Below, piece after piece: positions 19,919 through 30,657 of a stretch of 64,000 nt of DNA (positions within the stretch are counted from its first letter, which is position 1; every line of letters starts with the position of its first letter). Both the position numbers and the translations under genes were made by a program. The DNA comes from Mycobacterium sp. 3519A (GTDB taxonomy: Bacteria; Actinomycetota; Actinomycetes; Mycobacteriales; Mycobacteriaceae): assembly GCF_900240945.1 (NCBI RefSeq), contig NZ_OESG01000012.1:1107781-1171780 (forward strand), written 5' to 3'. Under the pieces are notes generated by a model. That model made no database searches and had not been told where the DNA came from. It saw only the letters and a list, made by a program, of their open reading frames with translations.

Positions 19919-20386
19919 CTACGGCGCGGCGTCCTGCGCCGCTGCCCGCTGGTGCTCGATGACGGTGTTGAAGTTTGCGAGGAACTGACGGAACTCCGCT
20001 GCACCCAGGTTGCGGGCATGCCGCCTCATGATGTCGGCCATGATCGAATCGGCCGCCTCCATCTGTCTGCGTCCCCGTGCGGTCGGCACGACCAGTTTGG
20101 CTCGGCGGTCGGCTGGATCGGGCTTACGCCTGACGTAACCCAAGGCCTCGAGGTCGTCGATGATCACCCCGATGACCTGCTTGAGCTGACCCGATAACCG
20201 GGCGACCTCTGTTGCTCGAACCCCCTCGGGGCGAAGATATGCCAGTACCGCACCGTGTCGTGGCACGATGTCGTCAAACCCTGCGCCATGCAGGCGACTG
20301 AACAATTCATCCTGCACGGCGAACAGCAACCGACCGGCCAGCACGCCGATGTCGTTGCCTCTGAAATTCGCCCGATTCGCCACCAC
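19919..20386 (-). CDS. MarR family transcriptional regulator
   Basis: A 155-residue winged-helix regulator. The recognition region RATEVARLSGQLKQVIGVIIDDLEALGYV and the wing KPDPADRRAKLVVPTARG are typical. GGAGG sits before the GTG start. It lies between the histidine kinase (convergent) and the BBE-type oxidase (same strand) and may control one or more of the catabolic genes here. Confidence 0.88.
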   Translation of the reverse strand: MVANRANFRGNDIGVLAGRLLFAVQDELFSRLHGAGFDDIVPRHGAVLAYLRPEGVRATEVARLSGQLKQVIGVIIDDLEALGYVRRKPDPADRRAKLVVPTARGRRQMEAADSIMADIMRRHARNLGAAEFRQFLANFNTVIEHQRAAAQDAAP

Positions 20387-20525
20387 GCCTCCACTGTCCC
20401 GCCCACGTGGAGAGCAACCCTATCGGGCGGGTGCTCACGGGCGCACAGTTTCACGGCCGATTCCGAGCTTGACACTCGGCGAACAATCGGCCGCGGAGGC
20501 GCGAAAATCCTTCGTGCAGTTGGCG

Positions 20526-21935
20526 CTAGCCGGTCGTCATGCTGTCGCTGCCCGGCGGAATGTTGTGGTTGGTGCGAAACCGGTTGTGCGGATCGTACTT
20601 GGCCTTGGCCGCACGCAGCGCCTGGTACGTATCGTCGGCATAGGCGCGGCGGGTGCCCGACATCGTGGCATCGGCCGGACCAAGGAAGCTCGGGTGAGCG
20701 CCGTCACACGCCCACGGCTGCAACGCCTCGACGAGTTCGCGTCCGCAATCGGCGAAATCGGCAACCTGCTGGCCGGGCGGCACCACGGTCAACCCGAAGT
20801 AGGCGAACGCAGCGTCGCGCCTGCCCACCGCGTTCGGCACCGGTGAGGGTCGGCCGAAAGCTCCTTGCAGGTGGCGAATGTCGACGATATTCAGCTGGCT
20901 GTTTGTATCGGGACCGACCGCCTCGACGATCGCGTCGACGGTGTCTTCGGTCAGTTCGCGTAGCAGTCCGAAGTGCTCGACGGCCGTTGCGGGATCGGTC
21001 GGGTCATTGGTGATGGTCGCGAACTGCGTGTAGGGAATCTCGGCGATGGTGTCGAGTTCGACCGGTGCCGCGTGACGCAACGGTTCGATCAAACGCTGCC
21101 CCGCATCGGCGTCACCCACGTAGGAGATCCGCACCGACACGGCGAGCCTGCCCTGCATGAAAAGCGGAAGATGAGGAAGCGGCGGGAAGTTCAACAGCCC
21201 CAGCCCGGAGGTGAGCTCGTCGGGAGCGGTCGTCGTGAGTTCACGATAGGCACGCAAGACCGGGCCGATATGGTCACCGGAGAAGAACAAGGACCCGGCG
21301 TAGAGATGGGTCACCGGGAACAGTGCGAACTCCATCGCCGTGACGATGCCGAAGTTGCTCTTCCCCCCGAGTAGTGCGGCGAACAGATCTGCCCCCGATT
21401 GCGGGGTCACCCGATGCAACGACCCGTCCGCCGTCACCACATCGAGCGATGTGACATGGTCAGACGCCCAACCGTATTTCCGCCCGACGGTCGAGCTGGC
21501 CCCGCCGCTCAAGGTGTAACCCACCACGCCGACTCCGGGCGATGAGCCGGCCAGCGGCGCAAGCTCATGTGCTGCCGCGGCATCCACGAGCTCGCCGAAC
21601 CGGACCCCCGCCTCGACACGCGCCGTCCTGTTGACGGGATCGATGTCGATCTTGTTCATTCGCCTCGTCGTGACGAGCAGAGTTCGGGCATCGGTTGGTA
21701 ACGACGGACCGTGACCGGTGTTGAGTACGGCAATCCCCATGCCCTCACGCGACGCGAACTCCACGGCCCTACTCACATCTGCCGCGCACTCCGCACCAAC
21801 CACCATCGAAGCGTGGTGCGCCACTGACTGATTGAAGACCGCCACCTCCTCGGCGTAGCCTGCGCCGCCCGCGAGGAAAAGTGGACCGTCCAACGTTTCA
21901 TCCAGCCGTTCATGCGCCTCACACCATGAAACCAT
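20526..21935 (-). CDS. FAD-linked oxidase, berberine-bridge-enzyme type
   Basis: About 469 residues. The FAD_binding_4 domain shows the histidine that usually binds the flavin covalently (NTGHGPS) and the pyrophosphate-binding loop GYTLSGGASSTVGRKYGWASDHV (22 residues in two parts; key glycines at SGGAS). The BBE domain is at the C-terminus (YDPHNRFRTNHNIPP). The second covalent cysteine of classic BBE enzymes appears absent: the corresponding loop reads SSPGVGVVGY. So the flavin is probably attached by one bond only. Substrate unknown; relatives oxidise sugars or aromatic alcohols. GGAAGG supports the ATG at 21935; a GTG at 21950 is an alternative. Confidence 0.87.
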   Translation of the reverse strand: MVSWCEAHERLDETLDGPLFLAGGAGYAEEVAVFNQSVAHHASMVVGAECAADVSRAVEFASREGMGIAVLNTGHGPSLPTDARTLLVTTRRMNKIDIDPVNRTARVEAGVRFGELVDAAAAHELAPLAGSSPGVGVVGYTLSGGASSTVGRKYGWASDHVTSLDVVTADGSLHRVTPQSGADLFAALLGGKSNFGIVTAMEFALFPVTHLYAGSLFFSGDHIGPVLRAYRELTTTAPDELTSGLGLLNFPPLPHLPLFMQGRLAVSVRISYVGDADAGQRLIEPLRHAAPVELDTIAEIPYTQFATITNDPTDPATAVEHFGLLRELTEDTVDAIVEAVGPDTNSQLNIVDIRHLQGAFGRPSPVPNAVGRRDAAFAYFGLTVVPPGQQVADFADCGRELVEALQPWACDGAHPSFLGPADATMSGTRRAYADDTYQALRAAKAKYDPHNRFRTNHNIPPGSDSMTTG

Positions 21936-22072
21936 CGATTGACCTTCCACCTCGTCAGTAGGTAACCCGCTCGGGCATCACAACCGGTATAGACGCGCGG
22001 CACGGCAGAACTGATCCACTCTCGAAGATACTTGCCGTGGCGTGTTTTCGGTCTCATTAGTCCAAACCACTT

Positions 22073-22100
22073 ACTACATTAGTGTAGTTCCCTGACTATC
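22073..22100. promoter_or_regulatory. Palindrome and shared CTGACTATC element in a divergent promoter region
   Basis: ACTACA-TTAG-TGTAGT (22073-22088) is a perfect 6-bp inverted repeat, followed by CTGACTATC (22092-22100). The same nonamer occurs in the isochorismatase-like promoter, at a similar distance from the start and in the same orientation relative to the gene. The region separates the BBE-type oxidase from the esterase and is AT-rich for this genome. Confidence 0.45.
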
Positions 22101-22183
22101 TTGATTACTTACTAGTTGCGGTCGGATGGTGGACTATTTGCATCCGGCGTGGCGTCTCACCTCGCATGAGCAGAAAAGGTCCT

Positions 22184-23146
22184 ATGCCGGAGCCACTCGG
22201 AGTCGATCCGACGCTACAGCTACTCGCCGACGACATCGCGCAGCATTTCACCCTGGCGAAAGGTGTCGAACATGCCCGCCAGCAGTGGCGCGCGCTCACG
22301 GCGTCGACGCCAAAAGAACTGCTGCACATGCGAATCGAAGATCGCACCGTGGGGTTCGGCCCGACAACCGGCGTCGGTGTGCGGATTTACTGGCCGCCGA
22401 TCGAACAGCAGTTCAACTTGCCGATCGTGGTCTTCTACCACGGCGGCGGTTGGGCCGTCGGCGACCTGGACTCCTACGATGCCATCGCGCGGACCCACGC
22501 GTACGCTGCCGAGGCCATCGTCGTTTCAGTGGATTACCGGCTCGCTCCCGAACACCCCTTCCCCGCCGGCATCCGCGACGCGTGGGCAGCATTGCAGTGG
22601 GTGGGCGAGCACGCGGCGGAACTCGGCGGGGACCCGGCACGCATCGCCGTTGCCGGCGACTCCGCCGGTGGCAACATCGCCGCGGTGATGGCTCAGTGCG
22701 CCAGGGAGAATCACGGGCCGAGATTGGCGTTTCAGCTCTTGTGGTACCCGGCGACCACCATTGACTTCACGCTGCCCTCGGTGGCCGACAAAGCCGATGC
22801 CCCGATCCTGAACGTCGACATGATGACGACATTCCTGCGCTGGTATCAGCCGCCCGGCGTCGGCTTCTGCGAGCCAGGGGCGTTGCCCACAACGCTGGCT
22901 CCGGCCAACGCCGCGGATTTGTCGCGGCTACCGCTGACGTACATCGCCACAGCCGAACACGACCCGCTACGCGATGACGGCGCGCGCTACGCCGACTTGC
23001 TCAACGCCGCAGGCGTCTGGGTGCAACTGCACAACGCGCCGACGCTGACGCATGGCTATTTGAACTTCGCCTCTGCCGTCCCGGCGGCCGCCGAGGCAAT
23101 GAACCGAGGACTGGCCGCGTTGCGATCCGGGCTGCACGCGAGCTGA
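22184..23146 (+). CDS. HSL-family alpha/beta-hydrolase esterase
   Basis: About 320 residues, hormone-sensitive-lipase type carboxylesterase. The oxyanion motif YHGGGWAVGD is near residue 88, the nucleophile box GDSAGGNIAA near 158, the acid in ATAEHDPLRDDG and the histidine in TLTHGYLNFA. AAAAGG lies just before the ATG at 22184; an in-frame ATG at 22166 lacks such a site. It is the second HSL esterase of this accessory block. Confidence 0.9.
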   Translation: MPEPLGVDPTLQLLADDIAQHFTLAKGVEHARQQWRALTASTPKELLHMRIEDRTVGFGPTTGVGVRIYWPPIEQQFNLPIVVFYHGGGWAVGDLDSYDAIARTHAYAAEAIVVSVDYRLAPEHPFPAGIRDAWAALQWVGEHAAELGGDPARIAVAGDSAGGNIAAVMAQCARENHGPRLAFQLLWYPATTIDFTLPSVADKADAPILNVDMMTTFLRWYQPPGVGFCEPGALPTTLAPANAADLSRLPLTYIATAEHDPLRDDGARYADLLNAAGVWVQLHNAPTLTHGYLNFASAVPAAAEAMNRGLAALRSGLHAS

Positions 23147-23160
23147 GGCGGCGCGATGGA

Positions 23161-23646
23161 TCAGGCCCCGAACGCGCCCAACGGGCTGAGCAGCGCCGAG
23201 CACATCTGGCGCGGGTTGATGAAGCCGAGCAGGCCGCTGGTGGGCATCGCGGCGCATCCCGTCTTGGTGACCGGGGCCGACGGCGCGCCGGGCGTCGTCC
23301 ACACGGCGGGGCTGGCCGCCTGCGCGCCGCACTTGGGCCACGCCTTCAGGCCCTGGGTGCGCAGGACGTTCTCCGCGACCCGGATCTGCTCGGCACGCGA
23401 TGCGGTGGAGGGATTGCCGACCCCGCCGTTCGAGGACCAGGTCGCCGGCTTGAACTGAAGGCCGCCGTAATGACCATTGCCGGTGTTCGACGACCAGTTC
23501 CCGCCGGATTCGCACTGGGCGATGGCGTCCCAGTTCACGCTGTCGGCGCTGGCGGTGCTCGTCGCGACGGCCATCGGCACCAGGCCCAGCGCTCCGGCGA
23601 TGGCGGTGGCCAACAAGCCCTTGGTGAAAGCCTTACGAATGTTCAT
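23161..23646 (-). CDS. Resuscitation-promoting factor, second RpfE-type paralogue
   Basis: A secreted peptidoglycan lytic transglycosylase of about 161 residues. A signal peptide (IRKAFTKGLLATAIAGALGL, cleavage after ASA) is followed by the Rpf domain, with the catalytic glutamate in QCESGGNW and partner residues in GLQFKPATW. After the domain comes a unique 50-residue tail rich in Ala, Pro and Ser with two further cysteines. GGAAGGA precedes GTG-ATG; I take the ATG. M. smegmatis also carries two rpf genes at this position, as I remember (rpfE and rpfE2). Confidence 0.9.
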   Translation of the reverse strand: MNIRKAFTKGLLATAIAGALGLVPMAVATSTASADSVNWDAIAQCESGGNWSSNTGNGHYGGLQFKPATWSSNGGVGNPSTASRAEQIRVAENVLRTQGLKAWPKCGAQAASPAVWTTPGAPSAPVTKTGCAAMPTSGLLGFINPRQMCSALLSPLGAFGA

Positions 23647-23805
23647 CACTGCGGTCCTTCCCCGACCGTTTGAAACAAGGCCCGCTCGAGAAGCTGTGCT
23701 CTCCGACGCGGCTACCCGGTGTTTCGGGTGATCAACATCACGCGTTACTCAAGTGTCGAAAGTTTTAATCGTTACTTAATTGGTGTAAGAGGCTTCTGAG
23801 AAAGA

Positions 23806-23840
23806 CGAGGCGGTGCCGGGATACCCCCGACACCGCCTCG
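23806..23840 (-). terminator. Intrinsic terminator of rpfE
   Basis: A perfect 10-bp stem, CGAGGCGGTG paired with CACCGCCTCG, with an inner CGGG/CCCG stem, starts 14 bases past the rpfE stop. On the minus strand it is followed by TCTTTCT. This is the cleanest terminator in the window. Confidence 0.75.
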
Positions 23841-23853
23841 TTCTGCTCTTTTA

Positions 23854-24362
<509 letters not shown>

Positions 24363-24489
24363 TTTTGGTGTCAGCCCCGACTCACACGCAGGTTCTTGGT
24401 TTTGAAATTATTTGCTCCGTTTGAAGCTCTTGGGAACGTACAAAGCCTGCGGCGCAAAGTCATATCCGGTAGCGGGCGTGTCGCGGTTT

Positions 24490-24507
24490 GATCACGAGAA
24501 GATCACG
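24490..24507. repeat. GATCACG direct repeat, 11-bp period, upstream of rpfE
   Basis: GATCACG occurs twice with a 4-base spacer (24490-24496, 24501-24507), one helical turn apart, and the second copy continues as GATCACGGTC. A related AATCACGGTC forms one arm of the inverted repeat at 24583-24600 (CCGTGA-N6-TCACGG). Direct repeats with this spacing are typical sites of OmpR-type response regulators such as MtrA, known to control rpf genes in mycobacteria; assignment here is inference. Confidence 0.4.
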
Positions 24508-24600
24508 GTCGCTGTCGCCGTGGTCTTTGCAGGTCAACCGAGGGTTTGATGGAGCTGCGGATTGCGCGGTCATAGTGTTTCGCCGTGACGGGAATCACGG

Positions 24601-25166
24601 TCATTTTGTGAGCTGGCACACGCGAATTCGGGTTTAACCGCAGTAGAGACGCTGCTCAGCGACCTCACAGGCGCCACCTTCTGCCACATATTCGCTGATT
24701 GGTTACCGCCGGCATCCGGCTACGGATTGCCCCAAATCCGCTGTCCGCGTGATCTTTTCGGCGCACCGGCCGGTGTCGGGCACTATTGGCCCGGTACGGC
24801 GCACCGCGTCAATGTCGTTGTTGGACAGCGTGTTCGGGCGAAGCTGGCAAACAGCTGACGGTCCCCGGCGCCACGGGATCGGACGACTGCGGCGCCCGGT
24901 CCACCTTGACGCCCTGGCATCGCCGGACAACAGGCAGCCCTTGTCCGGCCGAGCCATTCGTAACGTGACGTAATTGCCGTACGAAGCGGTCATCGCACCA
25001 GTAAAGCCGTTGCGGCACAACGGATTACAGCACCGTCGACGCTCTCGACGTAGCTCGTCATAGCGGCAGCGGGCGCCGTCTGATTACGGTGAAATTCGGA
25101 AGAATTGCGTGCCCCGAAATTCGACCGGCAGAACGCCGAATTCAGAATTCAGAATCTGCGAATTTG
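24601..25166. other. Gene-free stretch between the rpfE upstream region and mobA
   Basis: No convincing coding sequence. A 105-codon minus-strand frame at 24703-25020 has no recognisable domain or ribosome-binding site. Near mobA there is a tandem AATTCAG repeat (25139-25155) and an inverted repeat GCGAATT-N8-AATTCGC (25158-25179) across the mobA stop, possibly part of its terminator. Confidence 0.5.
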
Positions 25167-25757
25167 CTAGGCAATTCGCGGCGGGATGATGGCGGCCAGG
25201 TCGGCGGCGGTGTTGACGTTGGTCAGCGACGGCTGCTCGGGCATCACGATCCGCTGGGTGTCGACCCGGTCCACCAACGCCCGCATGCTGCGCTCCCCCG
25301 CTGCGACCAGTTCTTGGATGCGGTCGGCCAGGGAGGTGCGGTAGATCCCGGCAAGGTAGTGGTCGCGCCCGTCCCAGGGCAGGACCACGTCGGCGCCGAG
25401 ACGCATCGCAGGGCCAGCGAGTTCGTCGATCAGGCCCGCGTTGAGGTGCGGCATGTCGACGGCGCAGACGAAGGCCAGGTCGAGTCCGGCATCGGCAGCC
25501 GCCCGCAGGCCTCGCCCGGTCGCCAGCAGGGGCCCGACCCCACGCTTCTCGTCGCGCAGGACTTGCGCCTCAACCGGGGGCAGTGCCTGTCCCGGCGCTG
25601 CCATCACGAACACCGGCGAACAGCGCGTGCTCACGACCGACACCGTGCGCTGCAACAGCGTTGTGCCTTGGTACGGGAGGCTGGCCTTGTCGCGGCCCAT
25701 CCGGCGGGACTCCCCACCGGCCAGAATGATCGATGCAAGCGGCACGGGGGTCGTCAC
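25167..25757 (-). CDS. mobA: Molybdenum cofactor guanylyltransferase
   Basis: Transfers GMP from GTP to molybdopterin cofactor. The 196-residue protein has the nucleotide-binding signature [20 protein letters not shown] at residues 11-30, the CAVDMPHL metal site, and the NVNTAADL motif near the C-terminus (NTPEDL type). The GTG at 25757 gives the length of the M. tuberculosis protein (Rv2453c); the longer frame to 25847 is not conserved. Same position as in M. tuberculosis between rpfE and korB. Confidence 0.92.
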   Translation of the reverse strand: MTTPVPLASIILAGGESRRMGRDKASLPYQGTTLLQRTVSVVSTRCSPVFVMAAPGQALPPVEAQVLRDEKRGVGPLLATGRGLRAAADAGLDLAFVCAVDMPHLNAGLIDELAGPAMRLGADVVLPWDGRDHYLAGIYRTSLADRIQELVAAGERSMRALVDRVDTQRIVMPEQPSLTNVNTAADLAAIIPPRIA

Positions 25758-25852
25758 GTGGATGAGATTAGCCGAACGACGATCAAGCGGCGTAGCCGCG
25801 TTGTGGGGGATCCGCCCGCGCGGAGCGCAGGGGGAGGGTTCGGCCATTGGGT

Positions 25853-26925
25853 TTAGTCGACGGTCCAGGTGTCCTTACCGCGAAGCAGCGACTGAAGTGC
25901 GGCCGTGTCGTGTGGTTTGGCGGCACGTGCCGACGCGACCTGGTTGCGGGCGGCGTCGTCGTAGGTCGGCTTGCTCACCTGACGGAAGATGCCCATCACC
26001 ATGTGCTCGAGGTTCTGCTCGGACAGCCGCGACAGCGCGAACGCGTACGCCGGATCCGCGACATTGGCGTTGTGCACAACGATTTCGTCGGCCGACACGT
26101 CCGCCGTCTTGGCCACCTCGAGTCCGTAGCCGGACTTCACCACGCAGTACGCGCCGTCGGTGCCGAATGTGATCGGCTCGCCGTGGCTCAGGTTGATGAT
26201 CCGCTCCTCGGCGCCTTCCTTACGCAACGCGTCGAAGGAGCCGTCGTTGAAGATCGGGCAGTCCTGCAGGATCTCGACCAGCGCTGCGCCGCGGTGGGCG
26301 GCCGCCGCTCGCAGCACCTCGGACAAGCCCTTGCGGTCGGAATCCAGTGCGCGGCCAACGAATGTCGCGTCCGCGCCGAGCGCCAGCGACACCGGGTTGA
26401 ACGGATAGTCCAGTGAGCCCATCGGGGTGGACTTGGTGATCTTGCCGACCTCGGAGGTCGGCGAGTACTGGCCCTTGGTCAGCCCGTAGATCCGGTTGTT
26501 GAACAGCAGGATCGTGATGTTGATGTTGCGGCGCAGCGCGTGGATCAGATGGTTGCCGCCGATCGACAGCGCGTCGCCGTCACCGGTGACGACCCACACC
26601 GACAAGTCGGGGCGGGCCAGCGCCAGCCCGGTCGCGATGGTCGGCGCGCGGCCGTGAATCGAGTGGAAGCCGTAGGTCTCCAGGTAGTACGGGAACCGGC
26701 TGGAGCAGCCGATGCCGCTGACGAACGCGATGTTCTCGCGTCGCAGCCCCAGTTCGGGCAGGAAGTTACGGATCGTGTTGAGGATGACGTAGTCACCGCA
26801 GCCGGGGCACCACCGGACCTCCTGGTCGCTGGTGAAGTCCTTGGCCTTCTGCGGTTCGTCGGTGGTGGGCACCCCGCTGAGCTTCGACAGCGGCGTGACG
26901 CCGAGGTCCGATCCAATCAGGTCTG

Positions 26926-26929
<4 letters not shown>
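25853..26929 (-). CDS. korB: 2-oxoglutarate:ferredoxin oxidoreductase, beta subunit
   Basis: The thiamine-diphosphate-binding beta subunit of the CoA-dependent 2-oxoglutarate:ferredoxin oxidoreductase, which makes succinyl-CoA while reducing ferredoxin. 358 residues. Cysteines in RWCPGCGDY and in GIGCSSRF, together with a later cysteine in AYCVVKSG, fit the [4Fe-4S] cluster. The TPP motif is [12 protein letters not shown], with N in [13 protein letters not shown]. Its ATG overlaps korA (ATGA). Matches Rv2454c. Confidence 0.95.
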
Positions 26930-28863
<1,934 letters not shown>

Positions 28864-28977
28864 TCGCCTGCCTTCCGGTACCGGTCGGCGAAGTCCTGGA
28901 AGTCGCGGTCAAGCCGACGCGACGTCGATGGACTACCACCAAATTTTTGCTGTCACTGTCAGTACCGATTATTGCAC

Positions 28978-29120
28978 TTCTCTTAGGCATGCCTTCACCC
29001 GACGCGCGGGTGTCGGCGGTGTGATCGGACGGTTAACCCCATGCTCAGCGCATGTGTTCGCGGCTCACACAAGAAGCCTTTGTGTTTTCCGTCACGTTTG
29101 GGAGAATGGCATTCTCTTAG
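28978..29120. promoter_or_regulatory. korA upstream region with a 15-bp palindrome and a repeated TTCTCTTAG
   Basis: GAGAATGGCATTCTC (29102-29116) is a perfect palindrome with 7-bp arms. TTCTCTTAG occurs at 28978-28986 and again at 29112-29120, overlapping the palindrome. The region lies between the lacI-type stop and korA and is the only space for the korAB promoter. Confidence 0.4.
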
Positions 29121-29142
29121 AATTGGTTACCGATCAGTAGCG

Positions 29143-30147
29143 CTAGCTCGGCAGGTTGTACGGCGTGATCACCTGGATCGGCACGGGCCTCGACGGCTCG
29201 GCCGGCAAAGCGCCGCGTTCGGCGAGGATCAGCCGAATGGCCAGCCGCGCGTCGGCGCGCAGATCGTTGTGCAGCACCGCGGAGATCCGGCCTTCCCGCA
29301 GCAGCCGCCGGTTGTCGGCGTCCAGGTCGTGGGCGACGAAGACACGGCAGGTGCGCCCCAATGCGTCGAAGGCGGCGACCGTGGCGGTGTTACCGCCGCC
29401 GACGGAGTAGACGGCCTCGACGTCGGGGTGTTGTTGTAGCGCTTCGAGCACCAGCCGCTCGTTGGTGGCGTCGATCCCGTCGCTGTCGCTGACCTCGACG
29501 ATGCCGCGACCGGAGGCCCGCAACGCCGAGCGGAACCCGACTTCGCGCTCGCCTTCGCCGCGGAACACCGTGCGGGAGAGGGTGATGAGCACTTCTGAGG
29601 ATGCCGCACCGAGCCACTGGTTCATCAGATAGGCGGCCGTCACGCCTGCCCCGTGATTGTCGATACCGACGTACGCGCAGCGCGAACTGACGGGAACATC
29701 GGTGGTGTAGGTGACCACCGGCACCCCGGCGTCGACGAGGCGGTCGATGGCCTCGGCGACTTCGGGGTCGTCCTGCGCCTTGAGCACCACGCCGTGACTG
29801 CCGCGCAGGCGGCCGAGCGCGTCGACCATCTGCGCCGTCGACCCGGACTCCCAGAGGTGGAATCGGGCCCGCACCATGGCCGGCGCGAACGCAGGCAGTT
29901 CGGCTTCGACCGCCGCGCGGAACGCGTCGGAGAACCGCTGCGGTGTCTGCATCACGACGTCGATCAGGTAGCGCCGGCCGACCAGCCGCAGTTGCGCACG
30001 TTGTTTGTCGAGGTCGGCGATCGCCTGCATGACCTCTGCCCTCGTGTTCTCCCGCACGCCCGGCCGCTCGTTGAGGACGCGGTCGACCGTGGCCTCGCTC
30101 AGCCCGGACTGCTGGGCGATCTCGCGGACCTTGTAGCGGTGCGGCAT
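29143..30147 (-). CDS. LacI family transcriptional regulator
   Basis: A 334-residue repressor-type protein: N-terminal helix-turn-helix (YKVREIAQQSGLSEATVDRVLNE, in residues 4-26) and a periplasmic-binding-protein-like ligand domain of the Peripla_BP_4 kind (VVTYTTDVP, YVGIDNHGAG, FVAHDLDADN). The ATG at 30147 begins MPHRYKV; the longer frame to 30186 runs into a large hairpin. Such proteins sense sugars or cyclitols, and this one faces a dehydrogenase/isomerase operon on the other strand, so it is a likely controller of that operon. Confidence 0.88.
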   Translation of the reverse strand: MPHRYKVREIAQQSGLSEATVDRVLNERPGVRENTRAEVMQAIADLDKQRAQLRLVGRRYLIDVVMQTPQRFSDAFRAAVEAELPAFAPAMVRARFHLWESGSTAQMVDALGRLRGSHGVVLKAQDDPEVAEAIDRLVDAGVPVVTYTTDVPVSSRCAYVGIDNHGAGVTAAYLMNQWLGAASSEVLITLSRTVFRGEGEREVGFRSALRASGRGIVEVSDSDGIDATNERLVLEALQQHPDVEAVYSVGGGNTATVAAFDALGRTCRVFVAHDLDADNRRLLREGRISAVLHNDLRADARLAIRLILAERGALPAEPSRPVPIQVITPYNLPS

Positions 30148-30162
30148 GGGGGTTCCGTTCTT

Positions 30163-30227
30163 CGGCGAGCAGACGCAAACTCGCACAAATCAGCCCACGA
30201 AGAGTGCGACTTTACGTCTGCTCGCCG
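30163..30227. repeat. REP-like large palindrome built from a GAGCAGACG(C/T)AAA motif
   Basis: Two 24-base arms (30163-30186 and 30204-30227) are inverted copies with 22 of 24 matches around a 17-base spacer. The core GAGCAGACGCAAA also occurs once, on the minus strand, at 7763-7775 beside the DUF937 terminator. The element sits directly upstream of the lacI-type gene and could fold into a long hairpin in its leader. Confidence 0.7.
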
Positions 30228-30232
30228 GAATT

Positions 30233-30261
30233 GGTGATGGATTTTTGATGGGTTTCTGGCG
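30233..30261 (+). repeat. Copy 1 of a 29-base repeat shared with the PhyH operon promoter
   Basis: This segment matches 32261-32289 in 25 of 29 positions and in the same orientation. Each copy contains TGATGG twice with an 11-base period around a T-run. Copy 1 lies between the lacI-type gene and the PGRS-like gene. Confidence 0.6.
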
Positions 30262-30433
30262 GTAGTACCAGGTTCCCACAGCACCGACGAGCTGTCCCGC
30301 TTTACGATGGCCTCCACCACACGCCACGATCGCGGCGTGGAGGCGACGGCCCGCCGAGCACCTCACAGCAACCTCGATCTGTCAGGTAAACACCCTATTT
30401 CTCCCCGCGTGGTTGCTGAATACGCTCCGGGCT

Positions 30434-30556
30434 ATGACCGTTGACCTAGCAAAGACGGCCAACAAAACCGCATTAACAGCAGCCGTGGCCAGCGGCGTCC
30501 TGGAAGAACAAGTGTCGAGCGTCGCTGCAGTGATTGCAGCAGCAATATTCGCGTAG
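30434..30556 (+). CDS. Possible small protein of 40 residues
   Basis: An ATG-TAG frame of 40 codons with a strikingly Ala/Val-rich, amphipathic sequence (MTVDLAKTANKTALTAAVAS at the start, AAVIAAAIFA at the end). It sits in the 510-base gap before the PGRS-like gene, on the same strand. The Shine-Dalgarno match is weak and I know no family, so it may be a chance frame. Confidence 0.3.
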   Translation: MTVDLAKTANKTALTAAVASGVLEEQVSSVAAVIAAAIFA

Positions 30557-30657
30557 TCGTCTACTCGTTCCTTTCCGGCGGCACCGACCAAGACTTTGCA
30601 AGGTCAGCAAAAAACGGGTAGGCGTGCGCCGTACCCGAACACTGAAGGGGGTACGAC

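Noticed and set aside
24703..25020. 105-codon minus-strand frame between rpfE and mobA
   Set aside because: No domain, no ribosome-binding site, irregular codon use. Treated as intergenic.
28982..29000. IdeR/iron box upstream of korA (TTAGGCATGCCT)
   Set aside because: Only about half of the 19-base consensus fits; AGGCATGCCT is a palindrome but the right half TAACC/CCTAA is missing.
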